This document shows positions 14,106 to 23,677 of a DNA stretch of 64,000 nt, piece by piece (position 1 is the first letter of the stretch; the number at the start of each line of letters is the position of its first letter). The DNA comes from Akkermansiaceae bacterium. Its GTDB lineage: Bacteria; Verrucomicrobiota; Verrucomicrobiia; Verrucomicrobiales; Akkermansiaceae. The notes below the pieces were generated by a model. The model was not told where the DNA came from. It worked only from the letters and a program-made list of their open reading frames with translations, and searched no databases. Where the stretch lies: positions 124,001 to 188,000 of the forward strand of contig JAGYIT010000017.1 in assembly GCA_018402445.1 (NCBI GenBank), read 5' to 3'. The translations under genes and the position numbers were made by a program.

Positions 14106-15392
14106 GTGTCCACTCTCTCCAGCAAACTTTTCGCCGTCGCCAAGCAACACATCCCGGGAGGCGTGAACTCGCCCGTCCGCGCCTTCAAAAACGTCGATGG
14201 CGAGCCCTTCTTCGTCCGCCGCGCGAAGGGCTGCCGCATCACCGACATCGATGGCAAAACCTACATCGACTACATCGGATCCTGGGGGCCGAACATCCTC
14301 GGCCACGCCCCGGTCGTCATCACCAACACGATCCACCAGGTCGCCAAGGACGGCATTTCCTTCGGCATCCCGAATCCCTACGAGGTCGAGATGGCGCAGA
14401 CGATCTGCGGCTGGGTGCCCTCGGTAGAAAAGGTGCGCATGACCTCCTCCGGCACCGAGGCGACCATGTCCGCGATCCGCGTGGCGCGCGGTTTCACGAA
14501 ACGGGATTACATCGTGAAATTCGATGGCTGCTACCATGGACATAGTGATTCGCTACTGGTCGCGGCGGGCTCCGGTGCGCTCACCCACGGCGAGCCGGAT
14601 TCCGCGGGTGTGCCGAAAGCCTTCGCGGAAAAAACCATCGTCCTTTCCTACAACGATCCCGAGGCGCTCACCCAGCTTTTCGAAAAAATGGGCGATCAGA
14701 TCGCCGCGATCATCGTCGAGTCCTATCCCGCCAACGCCGGCCTCGTTTTCCCGAAACCCGGCTATCTCGATCTGCTTTCCTCGATCACGAAGCAATACGG
14801 CGCGCTGCTGATTTTCGACGAGGTGATGACCGGCTTCCGCCTCGGCAAGGCGGGCGTGCAGGGCTTGGAAAACTTTACGCCGGATCTTTCCTGCTTCGGG
14901 AAAGTGATCGGCGGAGGCCTGCCCGTCGGTGCGTTCGGCGGGCGCGCGGATGTGATGGACATGGTCGCACCCATCGGTCCGGTCTATCAGGCGGGCACGC
15001 TTTCCGGGAACCCGCTGGCCATGGCAGCAGGACTCGCCCAGCTCCGCGAGCTTTCCAGCGGCACGCCCGATGGCTTCGCCCGGCTCGACCAGCTAGGCCT
15101 CCATTTCGAGACCGGCCTCCGTGCGCTGATGACAGAAAAAGGCATCCCCCACTCCATCAACCGCGTAGGCTCCATGTTCTGCCTATTCTTCACCGACCGC
15201 GAGATCGTCAATGTCGATGACGTGATGAAACAGGATCTCGCCCTCTTCAAAAAGTTTTTCTGGGGCTGCCTGGAAAGGGGCGTTTACATCGCCCCCTCGC
15301 CCTACGAAACCGGCTTCCTCTCCCTCGCCCACACCGAGGCGGATCTCGACGACACGCTCACCGTCTTCGGGGAGGCGCTGGCCGTGCTCTGA
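14106..15392 (+). CDS. hemL: Glutamate-1-semialdehyde 2,1-aminomutase
   Basis: A 428-aa PLP enzyme that converts glutamate-1-semialdehyde to 5-aminolevulinate in C5-pathway haem synthesis. Family landmarks are IPGGVNSPVRAFKNV at the start, SSGTEATMSAIRVARGFT, GCYHGHSD, and LLIFDEVMTGFRLG. The Schiff-base Lys lies in CFGKVIGGGLPVGAFGG near residue 266, followed by YQAGTLSGNPLAMAAG. The length is normal. The start is GTG at 14106, directly giving STLSSKLFAVAKQHI. It is 51 bp after the FecR-LamG gene and is probably transcribed separately. Confidence 0.95.
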   Translation: MSTLSSKLFAVAKQHIPGGVNSPVRAFKNVDGEPFFVRRAKGCRITDIDGKTYIDYIGSWGPNILGHAPVVITNTIHQVAKDGISFGIPNPYEVEMAQTICGWVPSVEKVRMTSSGTEATMSAIRVARGFTKRDYIVKFDGCYHGHSDSLLVAAGSGALTHGEPDSAGVPKAFAEKTIVLSYNDPEALTQLFEKMGDQIAAIIVESYPANAGLVFPKPGYLDLLSSITKQYGALLIFDEVMTGFRLGKAGVQGLENFTPDLSCFGKVIGGGLPVGAFGGRADVMDMVAPIGPVYQAGTLSGNPLAMAAGLAQLRELSSGTPDGFARLDQLGLHFETGLRALMTEKGIPHSINRVGSMFCLFFTDREIVNVDDVMKQDLALFKKFFWGCLERGVYIAPSPYETGFLSLAHTEADLDDTLTVFGEALAVL

Positions 15393-15501
15393 TAGGGTGA
15401 TTTCAGTCCGCGAAATGCATCTTGCTGCCATGAATCATGGCGAAGGAGGTTTTTTGAGGCTCGTCCTTGACGCGGACGCGGTCGGGTTTCAACTTTGCGG
15501 C

Positions 15502-15822
15502 ATGGCAACCAACGTAACCGAAGAGAATTTCCAATCCGAAGTCATCGACTCCGACAAACCCGTGCTCGTCGATTTCTGGGCGGAGTGGTGCGGCCCTTGC
15601 AAGATGATCGGCCCGATCCTCGACCAGCTCTCCGGCGAGATCGAAGGCCAGGCGAAGATCGCGAAGGTCAATGTGGACAACGCCCGTGACCTCGCGGTGA
15701 AATACAACGTTCGCTCCATCCCCTTGCTTCTGTTCTTCAAGAACGGCGAGGTAAAAGATCAGATCGTTGGAGCGAACGTCACCAAGGAGCAACTCAAGGC
15801 GAAGCTTCTCGCGCTCGCTTGA
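15502..15822 (+). CDS. trxA: Thioredoxin
   Basis: A 106-aa thioredoxin with the classic active site WAEWCGPCKMIGP (Cys30 and Cys33) and the cis-Pro segment VRSIPLLLFFKNGE. It is reduced by thioredoxin reductase and supplies electrons to cytoplasmic disulfide-forming enzymes. The ATG at 15502 (MATNVTEENFQSEV) gives the normal length; an in-frame start 105 bp upstream would add unsupported residues. A terminator follows 14 bp after the stop. Confidence 0.96.
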   Translation: MATNVTEENFQSEVIDSDKPVLVDFWAEWCGPCKMIGPILDQLSGEIEGQAKIAKVNVDNARDLAVKYNVRSIPLLLFFKNGEVKDQIVGANVTKEQLKAKLLALA

Positions 15823-15836
15823 GTTTCCGTTTCCCG

Positions 15837-15874
15837 AAAAGGCTCCTCCGGATATCCGGCGGGGCCTTTTCCTT
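15837..15874 (+). terminator. Intrinsic terminator after trxA
   Basis: AAAAGGC and GCCTTTT frame a GC-rich hairpin with CCGGATATCCGG at its apex, ending in TTTTCCTT. The rluE-like gene starts 15 bp later. Confidence 0.7.
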
Positions 15875-15888
15875 ATGATCCGGCTCCC

Positions 15889-16467
15889 ATGCTCATCGCC
15901 TTCCACAAGCCTTACGGCGTTCTTTGCCAGTTCACCCCTGACCAGCCCGGCCAGCGCACGCTCGCTGACTTCGGCTTCCCGAAAAACGTCTATCCGCTCG
16001 GCAGGCTAGATATGGATTCGGAAGGGCTGCTTCTCCTTTCCGACGAGCCTGGTCTCAATGATCAACTTCTACATCCACGCAATGCCCATCCGCGCACCTA
16101 TCTGGTGCAGGTGGAGGGAATACCCGATCCCGCGGCCATCCTCAAACTCAGCGATGGCTCCCTTGTGATCCGCGGCCACCGCTGCCTGCCATGCGAAGTG
16201 TCGATTCCCACCCCCCGCCCAAACGTTCCTCCTCGCGATCCCCCGATCCGCGTGCGCAGGGAGATCCCTGACACGTGGATTCGGATCAGGCTCACAGAGG
16301 GCAAAAACCGCCAGGTGCGGCGCATGACCGCCGCCATTGGACACCCAACCCTACGCCTGATCCGGACTGAAATCGGAAACTATCCGGATCCAACGCATAA
16401 CTCCGGCACATGGAGGAAGATGGATCTTGAGGAAAGGTTTCTCGCCTGCATCGGGCGGCCGCGGTAA
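15889..16467 (+). CDS. rluE: rRNA pseudouridine synthase, RluE/RsuA family
   Basis: A 192-aa enzyme without an S4 domain, which favours the RluE group (23S rRNA U2457) over RsuA or RluB. Motifs in order are LIAFHKPYGVLCQF, YPLGRLDMDSEGLLLLS with the catalytic Asp near residue 43, and GKNRQVRRMTAAIGHPTLRL. A Pro-rich insertion (SIPTPRPNVPPRDPPIRVR) in the middle is typical. It starts shortly after the trxA terminator. Family assignment is firm; the target base is inferred. Confidence 0.88.
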   Translation: MLIAFHKPYGVLCQFTPDQPGQRTLADFGFPKNVYPLGRLDMDSEGLLLLSDEPGLNDQLLHPRNAHPRTYLVQVEGIPDPAAILKLSDGSLVIRGHRCLPCEVSIPTPRPNVPPRDPPIRVRREIPDTWIRIRLTEGKNRQVRRMTAAIGHPTLRLIRTEIGNYPDPTHNSGTWRKMDLEERFLACIGRPR

Positions 16468-16561
16468 GTATTCCATAAGCGCGGCCGGCAGGCTGTGGTT
16501 TTTGTGTCCTAAGTGGACTCTAGACCCACATGCGTCCAGACCACTCGTTCCGAAGCGGTGT

Positions 16562-17767
16562 TTAAGGCGCAAGTTTATGGTCACAGAAACCCACCTTGAT
16601 TGCGGCGATGGCATTCCGGGCTTTCTCGCGTGCCATTTGGACATCGCTGTCCCTTGCGAGGGCGACGCCCATTCGGCGCTTGCCCGAGACATTGGGCTTT
16701 CCGAAAAGGCGGAGCTGGGTATCGGGTTCGGCGAGGGCGTTTTCGAGGCCACCGTAGGAAATGGATCGAGATTCCCCCTCGACGAGAAGCACCGCCGAGG
16801 CCGAGGGGCCATGAAGGCGGATCTCCGGGATGGGCAATCCGAGGACGGCGCGGGCATGCAGGGCGAACTGCGAAAGATCCTGCGAGATCATCGTCACCAT
16901 GCCGGTATCGTGGGGGCGGGGTGAGACCTCCGAAAAGATGATCTCATCGCCTTTTACAAACAGCTCCACCCCGAAAATCCCGCACCCACCGAGCGCATCG
17001 GTGACTGCCTTCGCGCATTCCATTGCCCTCCCGCGGGCAAGGTCGCTCATCGGCTGCGGCTGCCAGCTTTCCCGGTAATCGCCATCGACCTGGATGTGCC
17101 CGATGGGTTCGCAAAACGACGTGCCGCCCGCGTGGCGCACGGTGAGCTGGGTGATCTCGTAGTCGAAATCCACGAAGCCTTCGATGATCACCTTCCCCTT
17201 CCCTGCCCGGCCGCCTTCCTGCGCGTAATCCCACGCCGCCTTGATGTCCTCGGCGCGCTTCACAGTGCTCTGGCCTTTTCCCGAGGAACTCATGATCGGT
17301 TTCACCACACAGGGCAGCCCGATCTCCGCAACGGCGGCATGGAATTCCTCCTCGGTGGCGGCAAAACGGTAAGGCGAGGTTTTCAAACCCAGCTCCTCGG
17401 CGGCGAGCCGGCGTATGCCCTCGCGGTTCATTGTGAGTTGCGTGGCACGTGCCGTGGGGATGACGGTGGCGGTGCCCGCCGCCTCGATTTCCGCGAGAGT
17501 GTCCGTCGCGATCGCCTCCACCTCGGGCACAATCAGGTGCGGTCGCTCCGCCTCGATCACCGCCCGCAGCGCCGCCCCGTCGAGCATGGAAACGACATGG
17601 GAGCGATCCGCCACCTGCATGGCAGGGGCGTTTGCGTAGCTGTCCACCGCGATGACCTCGGCGCCGTAGCGCTGCAACTCGATCACCACCTCCTTCCCCA
17701 GCTCGCCCGAGCCGCAAAGCATCACGCGCGTAGCGCCGTCAGTGAAAGGGGTGCCTATTTTTGCCAT
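16562..17767 (-). CDS. purT: Formate-dependent phosphoribosylglycinamide formyltransferase
   Basis: A 401-aa ATP-grasp enzyme that makes FGAR from GAR, formate and ATP in purine synthesis. It has the N-terminal Rossmann-like part ([20 protein letters not shown]), the central ATP-grasp domain ([37 protein letters not shown]) and the metal-ligand region [20 protein letters not shown] followed by [10 protein letters not shown]. Length and motif order match PurT from other phyla. It is convergent with the rluE-like gene. Confidence 0.95.
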   Translation of the reverse strand: MAKIGTPFTDGATRVMLCGSGELGKEVVIELQRYGAEVIAVDSYANAPAMQVADRSHVVSMLDGAALRAVIEAERPHLIVPEVEAIATDTLAEIEAAGTATVIPTARATQLTMNREGIRRLAAEELGLKTSPYRFAATEEEFHAAVAEIGLPCVVKPIMSSSGKGQSTVKRAEDIKAAWDYAQEGGRAGKGKVIIEGFVDFDYEITQLTVRHAGGTSFCEPIGHIQVDGDYRESWQPQPMSDLARGRAMECAKAVTDALGGCGIFGVELFVKGDEIIFSEVSPRPHDTGMVTMISQDLSQFALHARAVLGLPIPEIRLHGPSASAVLLVEGESRSISYGGLENALAEPDTQLRLFGKPNVSGKRRMGVALARDSDVQMAREKARNAIAAIKVGFCDHKLAP

Positions 17768-17824
17768 GCGGAAAACCTAGGAACCGGGATCTGATTGCGC
17801 GAACCAAATTGTTAGGCGGCCGTT

Positions 17825-18196
17825 TCATGGTGTCTTGGCGAGTATGTCCTCAATCTGCTGCCACTGACGAGAGAATGCTTCAAGCAACTGCTCCTGCGAT
17901 CGGTAATACTCTGCATCAAGCGCAATCCCAGATGCAGTGAAATTGGCGCGCTGCTGCTTCTCTGCGCGGAGATGCTCCGACCACGCTGCTCGTCCGGCAC
18001 GAATCGAAATGAGGAAATCAGGAGAACTGTGAGGCGAACGAATGGCAAGCTGCTCAATGCGCTCTTGCTGGAGGCTCAACTGCTCCACTCGCTTGGCTAC
18101 TGATTCGGGCGTGGCGGCAACGCGCGATGACTTCTTATCACAGCCTGCTATCAAAATAGTGGCTGCCATAACTCCAGTGATGATTGCGTTTTTCAT
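17825..18196 (-). CDS. Small lipoprotein of unknown function
   Basis: A 123-aa protein with a lipoprotein signal (MKNAIITGVMAATILIAGC, lipobox IAGC). The rest is Gln- and Glu-rich helix (SVAKRVEQLSLQQERIEQLA and an EQLLEAFSRQWQQIEDIL segment), so a short coiled coil in the periplasm is likely. No family is recognised. It appears more AT-rich than its neighbours. GTTCGGC lies 14 bp before its start and GCCTAAC 8 bp after its stop, resembling worn cassette boundaries, which is discussed in the findings. Confidence 0.7.
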   Translation of the reverse strand: MKNAIITGVMAATILIAGCDKKSSRVAATPESVAKRVEQLSLQQERIEQLAIRSPHSSPDFLISIRAGRAAWSEHLRAEKQQRANFTASGIALDAEYYRSQEQLLEAFSRQWQQIEDILAKTP

Positions 18197-18351
18197 AAAG
18201 CGTATTGCCGCCGAACAGGTGCCAAGGCGACCCGGCTGTATGAAGCTCTTCCCACTTGTCTAAGACGCATATATAGAAGTTCTTGCGCCGCGAGTCAAGA
18301 AAGAACTGGGGGGGGCCGGAATCAGAGGTCAGCCCCGGGACGGCGACTCCA

Positions 18352-18380
18352 ATTCCTAATTTAGGAGAAATTAGGAATTT
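18352..18380. repeat. Perfect 12-bp inverted repeat, 5-bp loop
   Basis: AATTCCTAATTT (18352-18363), loop AGGAG, AAATTAGGAATT (18369-18380). It is very AT-rich inside a GC-rich region. No T-run follows, so it is not a typical terminator; an operator or repeat remnant is possible. Confidence 0.85.
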
Positions 18381-18494
18381 GCCGGGAATTCCTCGCAGCG
18401 CCGCATTTACGCCTACTTTTCAAGCAAGGTGGCGAGATTCTGAGCCGGGGTGTAAATGAATGCTTGAATCCGCTACCCAAGGGCGGAGGCGCAA

Positions 18495-18615
18495 GCTTTT
18501 GACTGCGGGGATATTTCCCCGCTTTTGTATGCTTTTGCCGGAAATCTCGGGAAGTTCGCGAACAAACGGCTGGCAGGGTGAAGGAAAGCGGCGTAAGATC
18601 GCCGCAGTCAAAAGC
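18495..18615. repeat. 121-bp block with 14-bp inverted ends and two inner hairpins
   Basis: Ends GCTTTTGACTGCGG (18495-18508) and CCGCAGTCAAAAGC (18602-18615) are exact inverse complements. Inside, GCGGGG-ATATTT-CCCCGC is followed by TTTT on the plus strand. GCGGCG-TAAGAT-CGCCGC at 18588-18605 is followed on the minus strand by TTTCCTT and may terminate the giant PVC gene at 18631. No target-site duplication is evident. Confidence 0.7.
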
Positions 18616-18630
18616 CCCCCCCCGGCAGAC

Positions 18631-21600
18631 CTACTTCAGCGACATCAAGTACGAGAGCAGATCCTTGCGCTGCTGGTCGCTGAGGGCGTCGATGAGGCCT
18701 TCGGGCATGAGGCTTTGGCGGAGGAATTGGGTGGAGGCGATGTCCTTGCGCTCGATGCGGCGGTCGGACGCTCCCATCTGGCGGACGACGACCGCGTTCT
18801 TGTCCTCGCTGACGAAGAAGGCGTCGAGGAGCGAGCCGTCCTTGAGGGTGACGCGGAAGATGCGGTAGCCGGGTTCGATGGCGGCGTTGGGGGTGAGGAT
18901 GTTGCGGATGATGGCCTCCGGGCCCATGGAGCCGACGGAGCTGAGGTTCGGCCCCATGGTTCCGCCGCTGCTGCCGATCAGGTGGCAGGACGTGCAGAGG
19001 GCGGAGAGGGCTTGGCCGGCCACGGGATCGCCGGGGGATTTGGCGAGGGCGAGGTAGTGTTGGTATTTCTCGTCGAAGGCTTTTGCCTCCTCCTCGCTCA
19101 TGACGGGCGGCAGGTCGAGGGTGCGGACCAATGCGGCGGCGGGTGTGGTTTTGCCCCAGCCTTGGTCGTTGGTGCCGTTGAAGAGGAGGGCGCTTTCGCC
19201 AGCGGGGATGCTGCGGTCGAAGTGGGCGCGGATTTCATCGCCACTGCGCTCGCGGCTCCAGATGCGGTATTCGGCGAACTGGCCGTGGGTGCCTTGATTC
19301 GTCGTGCTCCAGCCGATTTGAAAATCCGGGATGTCGTGGGGAATGGGTTTTGAGCCGACGTTGTCGAGTTCACCGTTGAGATAGATTTTGCAGGCACCGG
19401 AGGCGTCGCGGGTGACGGCGACGTGGGTCCAGAGGTCGGCGGTGATTTTCTTTTTGGCGATGATCACGTCGCCCAACGAGCTGCCGCCGTAGATGCGGGG
19501 CGTTTCGCCGAAGAAGTTGATGTCGAGCAATCCGGGCGATCCGCCGAGGCTGTCGTTCTGGTCGATGCCGGGGTTGAGTTTCACCCATGCCTCGATAGTG
19601 AAAGCCCCCTTGAGGGTGATGTTGGTGGGGATCAAGGCGTTATTCTTGCCGTTGAGTTGGAGGACGGGGCGAAATTTGTCGCCGAGCTGGTCGAGGAGCT
19701 TTCCGAGTTCCGGGTCGTTGCCGAGGACGGTTTGCAAGCGGTTGAGCGCGATGGCACCGAGGTCGTCGGGCTTGAGCTTTTGCGCGAGGCTGGCGGCGAC
19801 GAGGGCGGAGGCTCCGCTCTTGTGCGAGCTGAGGATCTCGATGACCTGGGCGCGGAACTGGGCGGGGACTTCCGGAAGGCCGGCGATGGTTACGGTTTCG
19901 GCATCCTTCACACGGGAGTTCGCGAGGGCGCGGAGGGTGGCGAGGCTGAGCTCCTGATATTTCCCGAGCAGTGCGGAAAGGGCAACCGGGTTGGCGTTCT
20001 GCTGCGCGCCGAGGGCGTCGAGCGCGGCGATGCGAAGTGCGTTGTCCGGGGAATCGAGGGCGATCTTGTGGAGGCGGTCCGCCGTCTTTTTCAAACCGAA
20101 GGCGGCGCTGAGTCCGACGCCGCGCTTCAGATCTTCGGCGTTGCCTTGGAGGAGCTGATCGACCGAATCGGCGATGAGCGACTCGATGCGCTTCGGGGCG
20201 ATGCGGCTTTTGTTGGCGAGCAGGGCGTCGATGATGGCCTGGCCGGTGGCAGGATCCTTGAGCTTGGCGCGCAGCATTTCCGCAACGCCGGGTTGGTCGA
20301 TGGCTTGCACGAGCAACAGGATTTCCTGCGGATTCGGCACGCGGTTCAGTTTTCCGATAGCCGAGGCGACGAGTGGCGCGGCTTGCGCGCGGCGGCAGGG
20401 CGAGCGCACCTAACAGTAAGCTTTCGGCGGGCAGCGGCTTCGCGCGCGTCTGTAGCGAGGAAGGCGCCGAGTTCTGCGGGATGGCGCTCGAGAAGCAGGC
20501 GCACGACGTAGCGCTCGAATTCGCGGTCGTAGGCCTCGCGGACGAGGATGGTGCCTTTGCGGGTGCTGGGACCGGTCGGCGAGTCGAGGGGGGTGAGCTC
20601 GTGGTCGAGCAGGGCGAGGAAAAGCGGGTTCTTGTCCTTCGTTTTCCCGAGCCAGTAGCCGATGCTGGTGATGGCCTCGCGGCGGACGTTTTTGTCGGGA
20701 TCCTTGCGGAGGCGAACGAGGATGGGGGAAAAGGCCTGCGCTTCTGTTAGAGCGCGCGCGGTTTCTCGGCGGACGTTTTTATCGGGTGAGGCGGCGGATG
20801 TTCCGAGCCGCGCCAAATCCGGTGTGTGGGTCATCAGCGCCGGAACGTGGGTGAGATCCTTGGCGGTGACCTTGCGGTCGGCGAGGGTTTGCGCGGCGAT
20901 GTGGGTCTGCGCGAGCGAGGGAGATTTCAGCAGCTTTTCCAGGGCGGCATCGTCGAGCTTGGTGAAGTCCGGCACCTCGAACTTTTTCTGCTCCTTGTGT
21001 TTGATGCGCCAGATACGGCCGCGGAGCTTGTCGCGATCCGGGTGTGCGCGCGGCACCTCGTTGTGGCTGATGATCTTGTTATACCAATCCACGATATACA
21101 CGCATCCGTCCGGGCCGAGGGTTAGAGCGACGGGGCGGAACCACGGATCGTCGCAGGTGAGGAAGTCCGCGATTTTGTCGAACTGCCAGTCGGTGAGATA
21201 GTGATCGGGCGAGGGTTGGTCGCGCTGCATGGTGACAGTGTTGAGGCGGCCGGTGATGGGGTTGGCGACGAGCATGAGGTTTCCGTAGGGGGCGGGATAG
21301 GCGCCCTCGGCATCGGTGAGGGCGAGGCCGCTGAGGCCGGTGCCGCCGAAGCGCTGTTTCACGAAAGTCCCGGGGAATTCGGGCGCGTAGCTTTTCCACT
21401 GGCCGTTCGAGCAGCCGGGATAGTTTCCGTATTCGTGGAAGGGCATGACGCCGTAGCCGAAGTCGTTGGCTTCCTGGATGAAGGTTTCGCCGTTGCGATC
21501 CATGGCGAGCCCCCAGATGTTGCAGGGGCCGTTGGATGTGATCTCGAACTCGCCGCCATCCGGGCGGAAGCGGGCCATGCGGGTTTGGTCGAACTGGATG

Positions 21601-22850
21601 GCGCTTTCCGGCGGATCTTGCGGGCGTTTCACCTTGCTGTAGTTGAAAGCGCCCTGCGCCATCCAGATCCAACCGCCGGGGGCTCGGGTGAATTGGTGGG
21701 GGAAAAGGTGCGAGTCCTGCACGCCGAAGCCCTCAAGGATGACCTCACGCTTGTCGGAGACATGGTCGCCGTCAGTGTCTGTTAGAAGCACGATGTCGCG
21801 GCCGTGCTGGGCGTAGCATTTCGAGCCGTCGCCCCATGGGAGGATGCCCAGTGGGATCGCGAGGCCGTCGGCGAAAACGTGGTCGGGCTTCAGGCCGTCT
21901 GCGGGGAGGGGTTTTCCGAAGACGGCATCGCGGTTGTAGATGAGAATCTTGTCCTTCGCCTTGCTGGCGTAGAGAGCGTCGGCGACGCTGGCGTTCTCGT
22001 TCGCATCGACGGGATACTCCAGCGCGGTATGCGTCCACATGCGGCCGCGCTGGTCGAAATAGACGGAGATGAATTTCCCTGCGGGGACGGTGGGGTCTTC
22101 GGCGGCGACGAGTTCGATCTCGAAACCGGGAGGGAGATGGAAGGCGGCCTGCTGTTCCTGCGGGGTGCGCGGCTTGGCTCCCTCGATGGGTTGCCTGTCC
22201 GGTTCCGGCGCGCCCTGGAAGGCGGGCTTGGCTTCCATTTCCTCGATGGTGATGTCCTTGAACTCGACGAGAAATTTCCCGCCGGAGTGGGCCTGGAAGC
22301 CGATCAGACCATCCAGGGGGATGGCCGGATCGGTCTCGGTGAAGTCGATGGCGAGCACGCCGTTGATCCATGTGCGGATGCGTGGCCCCTCGCAGAGGAT
22401 GCGATATTCGTTCCAGTCCCAGTCCTTGATGACGGCCTTGAGGGCGGCTTCATCGATGGGGACGGCGATCTTCTTGTTCCTGCGGTGTTCGTCCCAGATC
22501 GTGCCCCAGTAGCCGATGCCGGCATCGACCTGGTAGCCGGACATGTGGTCGTCCGGCTTGCGGATGCTGCGCACCTGGATGCCGGAGTTGGCGAAGCCTT
22601 CCTTCTTCGTCATCTTCACCTGGAAACGGAAATCGAAATCCGCGTAGGACTTGGGCAGGGAAAGGAAGGTGTTTTTCGGAACCTTCTCCTCCATCGAGCC
22701 GCCGACAATTTTCCCGTCCTCGACCTTCCACCATTTTTTCTCGGATTCAGGGACTTCCCAGCCGTCGAGGGTTTTCCCATCGAAAAGCGGGACAGGGGCG
22801 GCGTGCGCGGCGCAGCAAAGGCCGAGGATCAGCGGGAGAGGATTTCTCAT
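18631..22850 (-). pseudogene. Giant PVC protein: DUF1080, dehydrogenase propeller, HEAT, LamG, cytochrome c (frame broken)
   Basis: Read together the gene would encode about 1,400 residues. Order: signal peptide (MRNPLPLILGLCCAAHA); DUF1080 at about 22-200 (VPLFDGKTLDGWEVP); a PVC membrane-bound-dehydrogenase propeller at about 225-630 (HLPPGFEIELVAAEDPTVP, LGPDGCVYIVDWYNKI); HEAT repeats; a LamG domain (AFTIEAWVKLNP); and a haem c domain with CTSCH plus the PVC tail RVTLKDGSLLDAFFVSEDKN. Such proteins are thought to oxidise carbohydrates outside the cytoplasm. Between about 20380 and 20445 the frame changes twice. Both sides are otherwise uninterrupted, so sequence error is as likely as inactivation. 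Confidence 0.8.
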
Positions 22851-22859
22851 GGCTATGGC

Positions 22860-23165
22860 TCAGTGGGATGGGACTTCGAAATCGAACACGACGACGCGGG
22901 CGAGGCAGGGGACGACGATATCCTTGACGGCCTCGTGGACGGGGTGGGGAAGATACGCGTCGCGGCTCTCCGCGCTGTCAAAGGTCATGATGAAACCGTG
23001 AGTGAAGCCCTCGTTGAGGCCTTCGTCGCTCTGGTAGGAGCCATGCTCCACGGAGAGCAGGCCGGGGATTTTCCCGACCATGCCCGCGAGCGCTGCGAAG
23101 CACTCGGAAATTTTGGCCTGGGTGATGTCGGGGTGAAACTGGAAGACTCCGAAATGTCGTATCAT
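22860..23165 (-). CDS. Dabb-domain (stress-responsive A/B barrel) protein
   Basis: A 101-aa protein that is a single Dabb domain: MIRHFGVFQFHPDITQAKI at the start, IPGLLSVEHGSYQSDEGLNE, the FTHGFIMTFDSAESRDAYL strand-helix, and HPVHEAVKDIVVPCL with the conserved HP-H. Dabb proteins are small dimeric ferredoxin-like barrels whose roles range from stress response to cyclase chemistry. Its stop is 9 bp before the giant PVC gene on the same strand, so they are probably co-transcribed. Confidence 0.85.
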   Translation of the reverse strand: MIRHFGVFQFHPDITQAKISECFAALAGMVGKIPGLLSVEHGSYQSDEGLNEGFTHGFIMTFDSAESRDAYLPHPVHEAVKDIVVPCLARVVVFDFEVPSH

Positions 23166-23329
23166 GTTGCCAAGACCCTAGGCTCACACCTCCGCCGCGC
23201 AAGCGCCCCCTTTACACCAACGCATATCGAAAATCCACATCGGGCTGTCAAACCGTCACCCGGTCTTGGAGGATTTCCGTAGGGGGAGTGGCAGGAATGA
23301 ACGCGGGGAATTTAGCGCGGCCCGTTGAT

Positions 23330-23582
23330 CCTAAATACCGCAGTTGGGTATCAATTTTTCACCGCAGAGTCGCAGAGGTCGCAAAGGAACGCAGAGCCTT
23401 GCATGTGGGAAGATAGAAAATTTGGAAAAACGATGGAACTGCATGGTTCACCCAATGGGTGAAATGGAATTGCCGTGAAAAATGCCCTGCACTATCCCGA
23501 AACACAAACTCTTCTCAGCGTTCCCTCTGCGACCTCTGCGCCTTTGCGGTGAAAATCTTCGTTTGAACTGCGGATTTTAGGT
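23330..23582. repeat. MITE-like element with about 67-bp imperfect terminal inverted repeats
   Basis: The left end (23330-23396) begins CCTAAATACCGCAGTT and includes TTTTTCACCGCAGAGTCGC. The right end (23514-23582) is its near inverse, CTGCGACCTCTGCGCC through AACTGCGGATTTTAGG. The centre of about 117 bp has no open frame. The CACCGCAGAG...GCAGAGG type is a repeat family common in environmental bacteria. It lies between convergent-free intergenic ends, so it interrupts no gene. Confidence 0.7.
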
Positions 23583-23677
23583 TGATTGGCGGCTCCATTT
23601 TCCCTCCCGGCTCCAAGCCCGCCGTTCGATTCCCCGCAGGCAGAGGGATACGGCGGAGGGTTTCCTCCGCCCCCGGG

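Larger units (their letters stand above)
18217..18630. other. Gene-free interval with several palindromes
   Basis: No convincing gene lies in these 414 bp. The interval holds a perfect 12-bp inverted repeat (18352-18380), a GCGGGG hairpin with T-run (18505-18526), and a 121-bp block with 14-bp inverted ends (18495-18615). The short frames inside have no family resemblance. Confidence 0.6.

Noticed and set aside
18420..18611. Short open frame in the palindromic block
   Set aside because: It is low-complexity and made of the repeat arms; no supporting start context or family.
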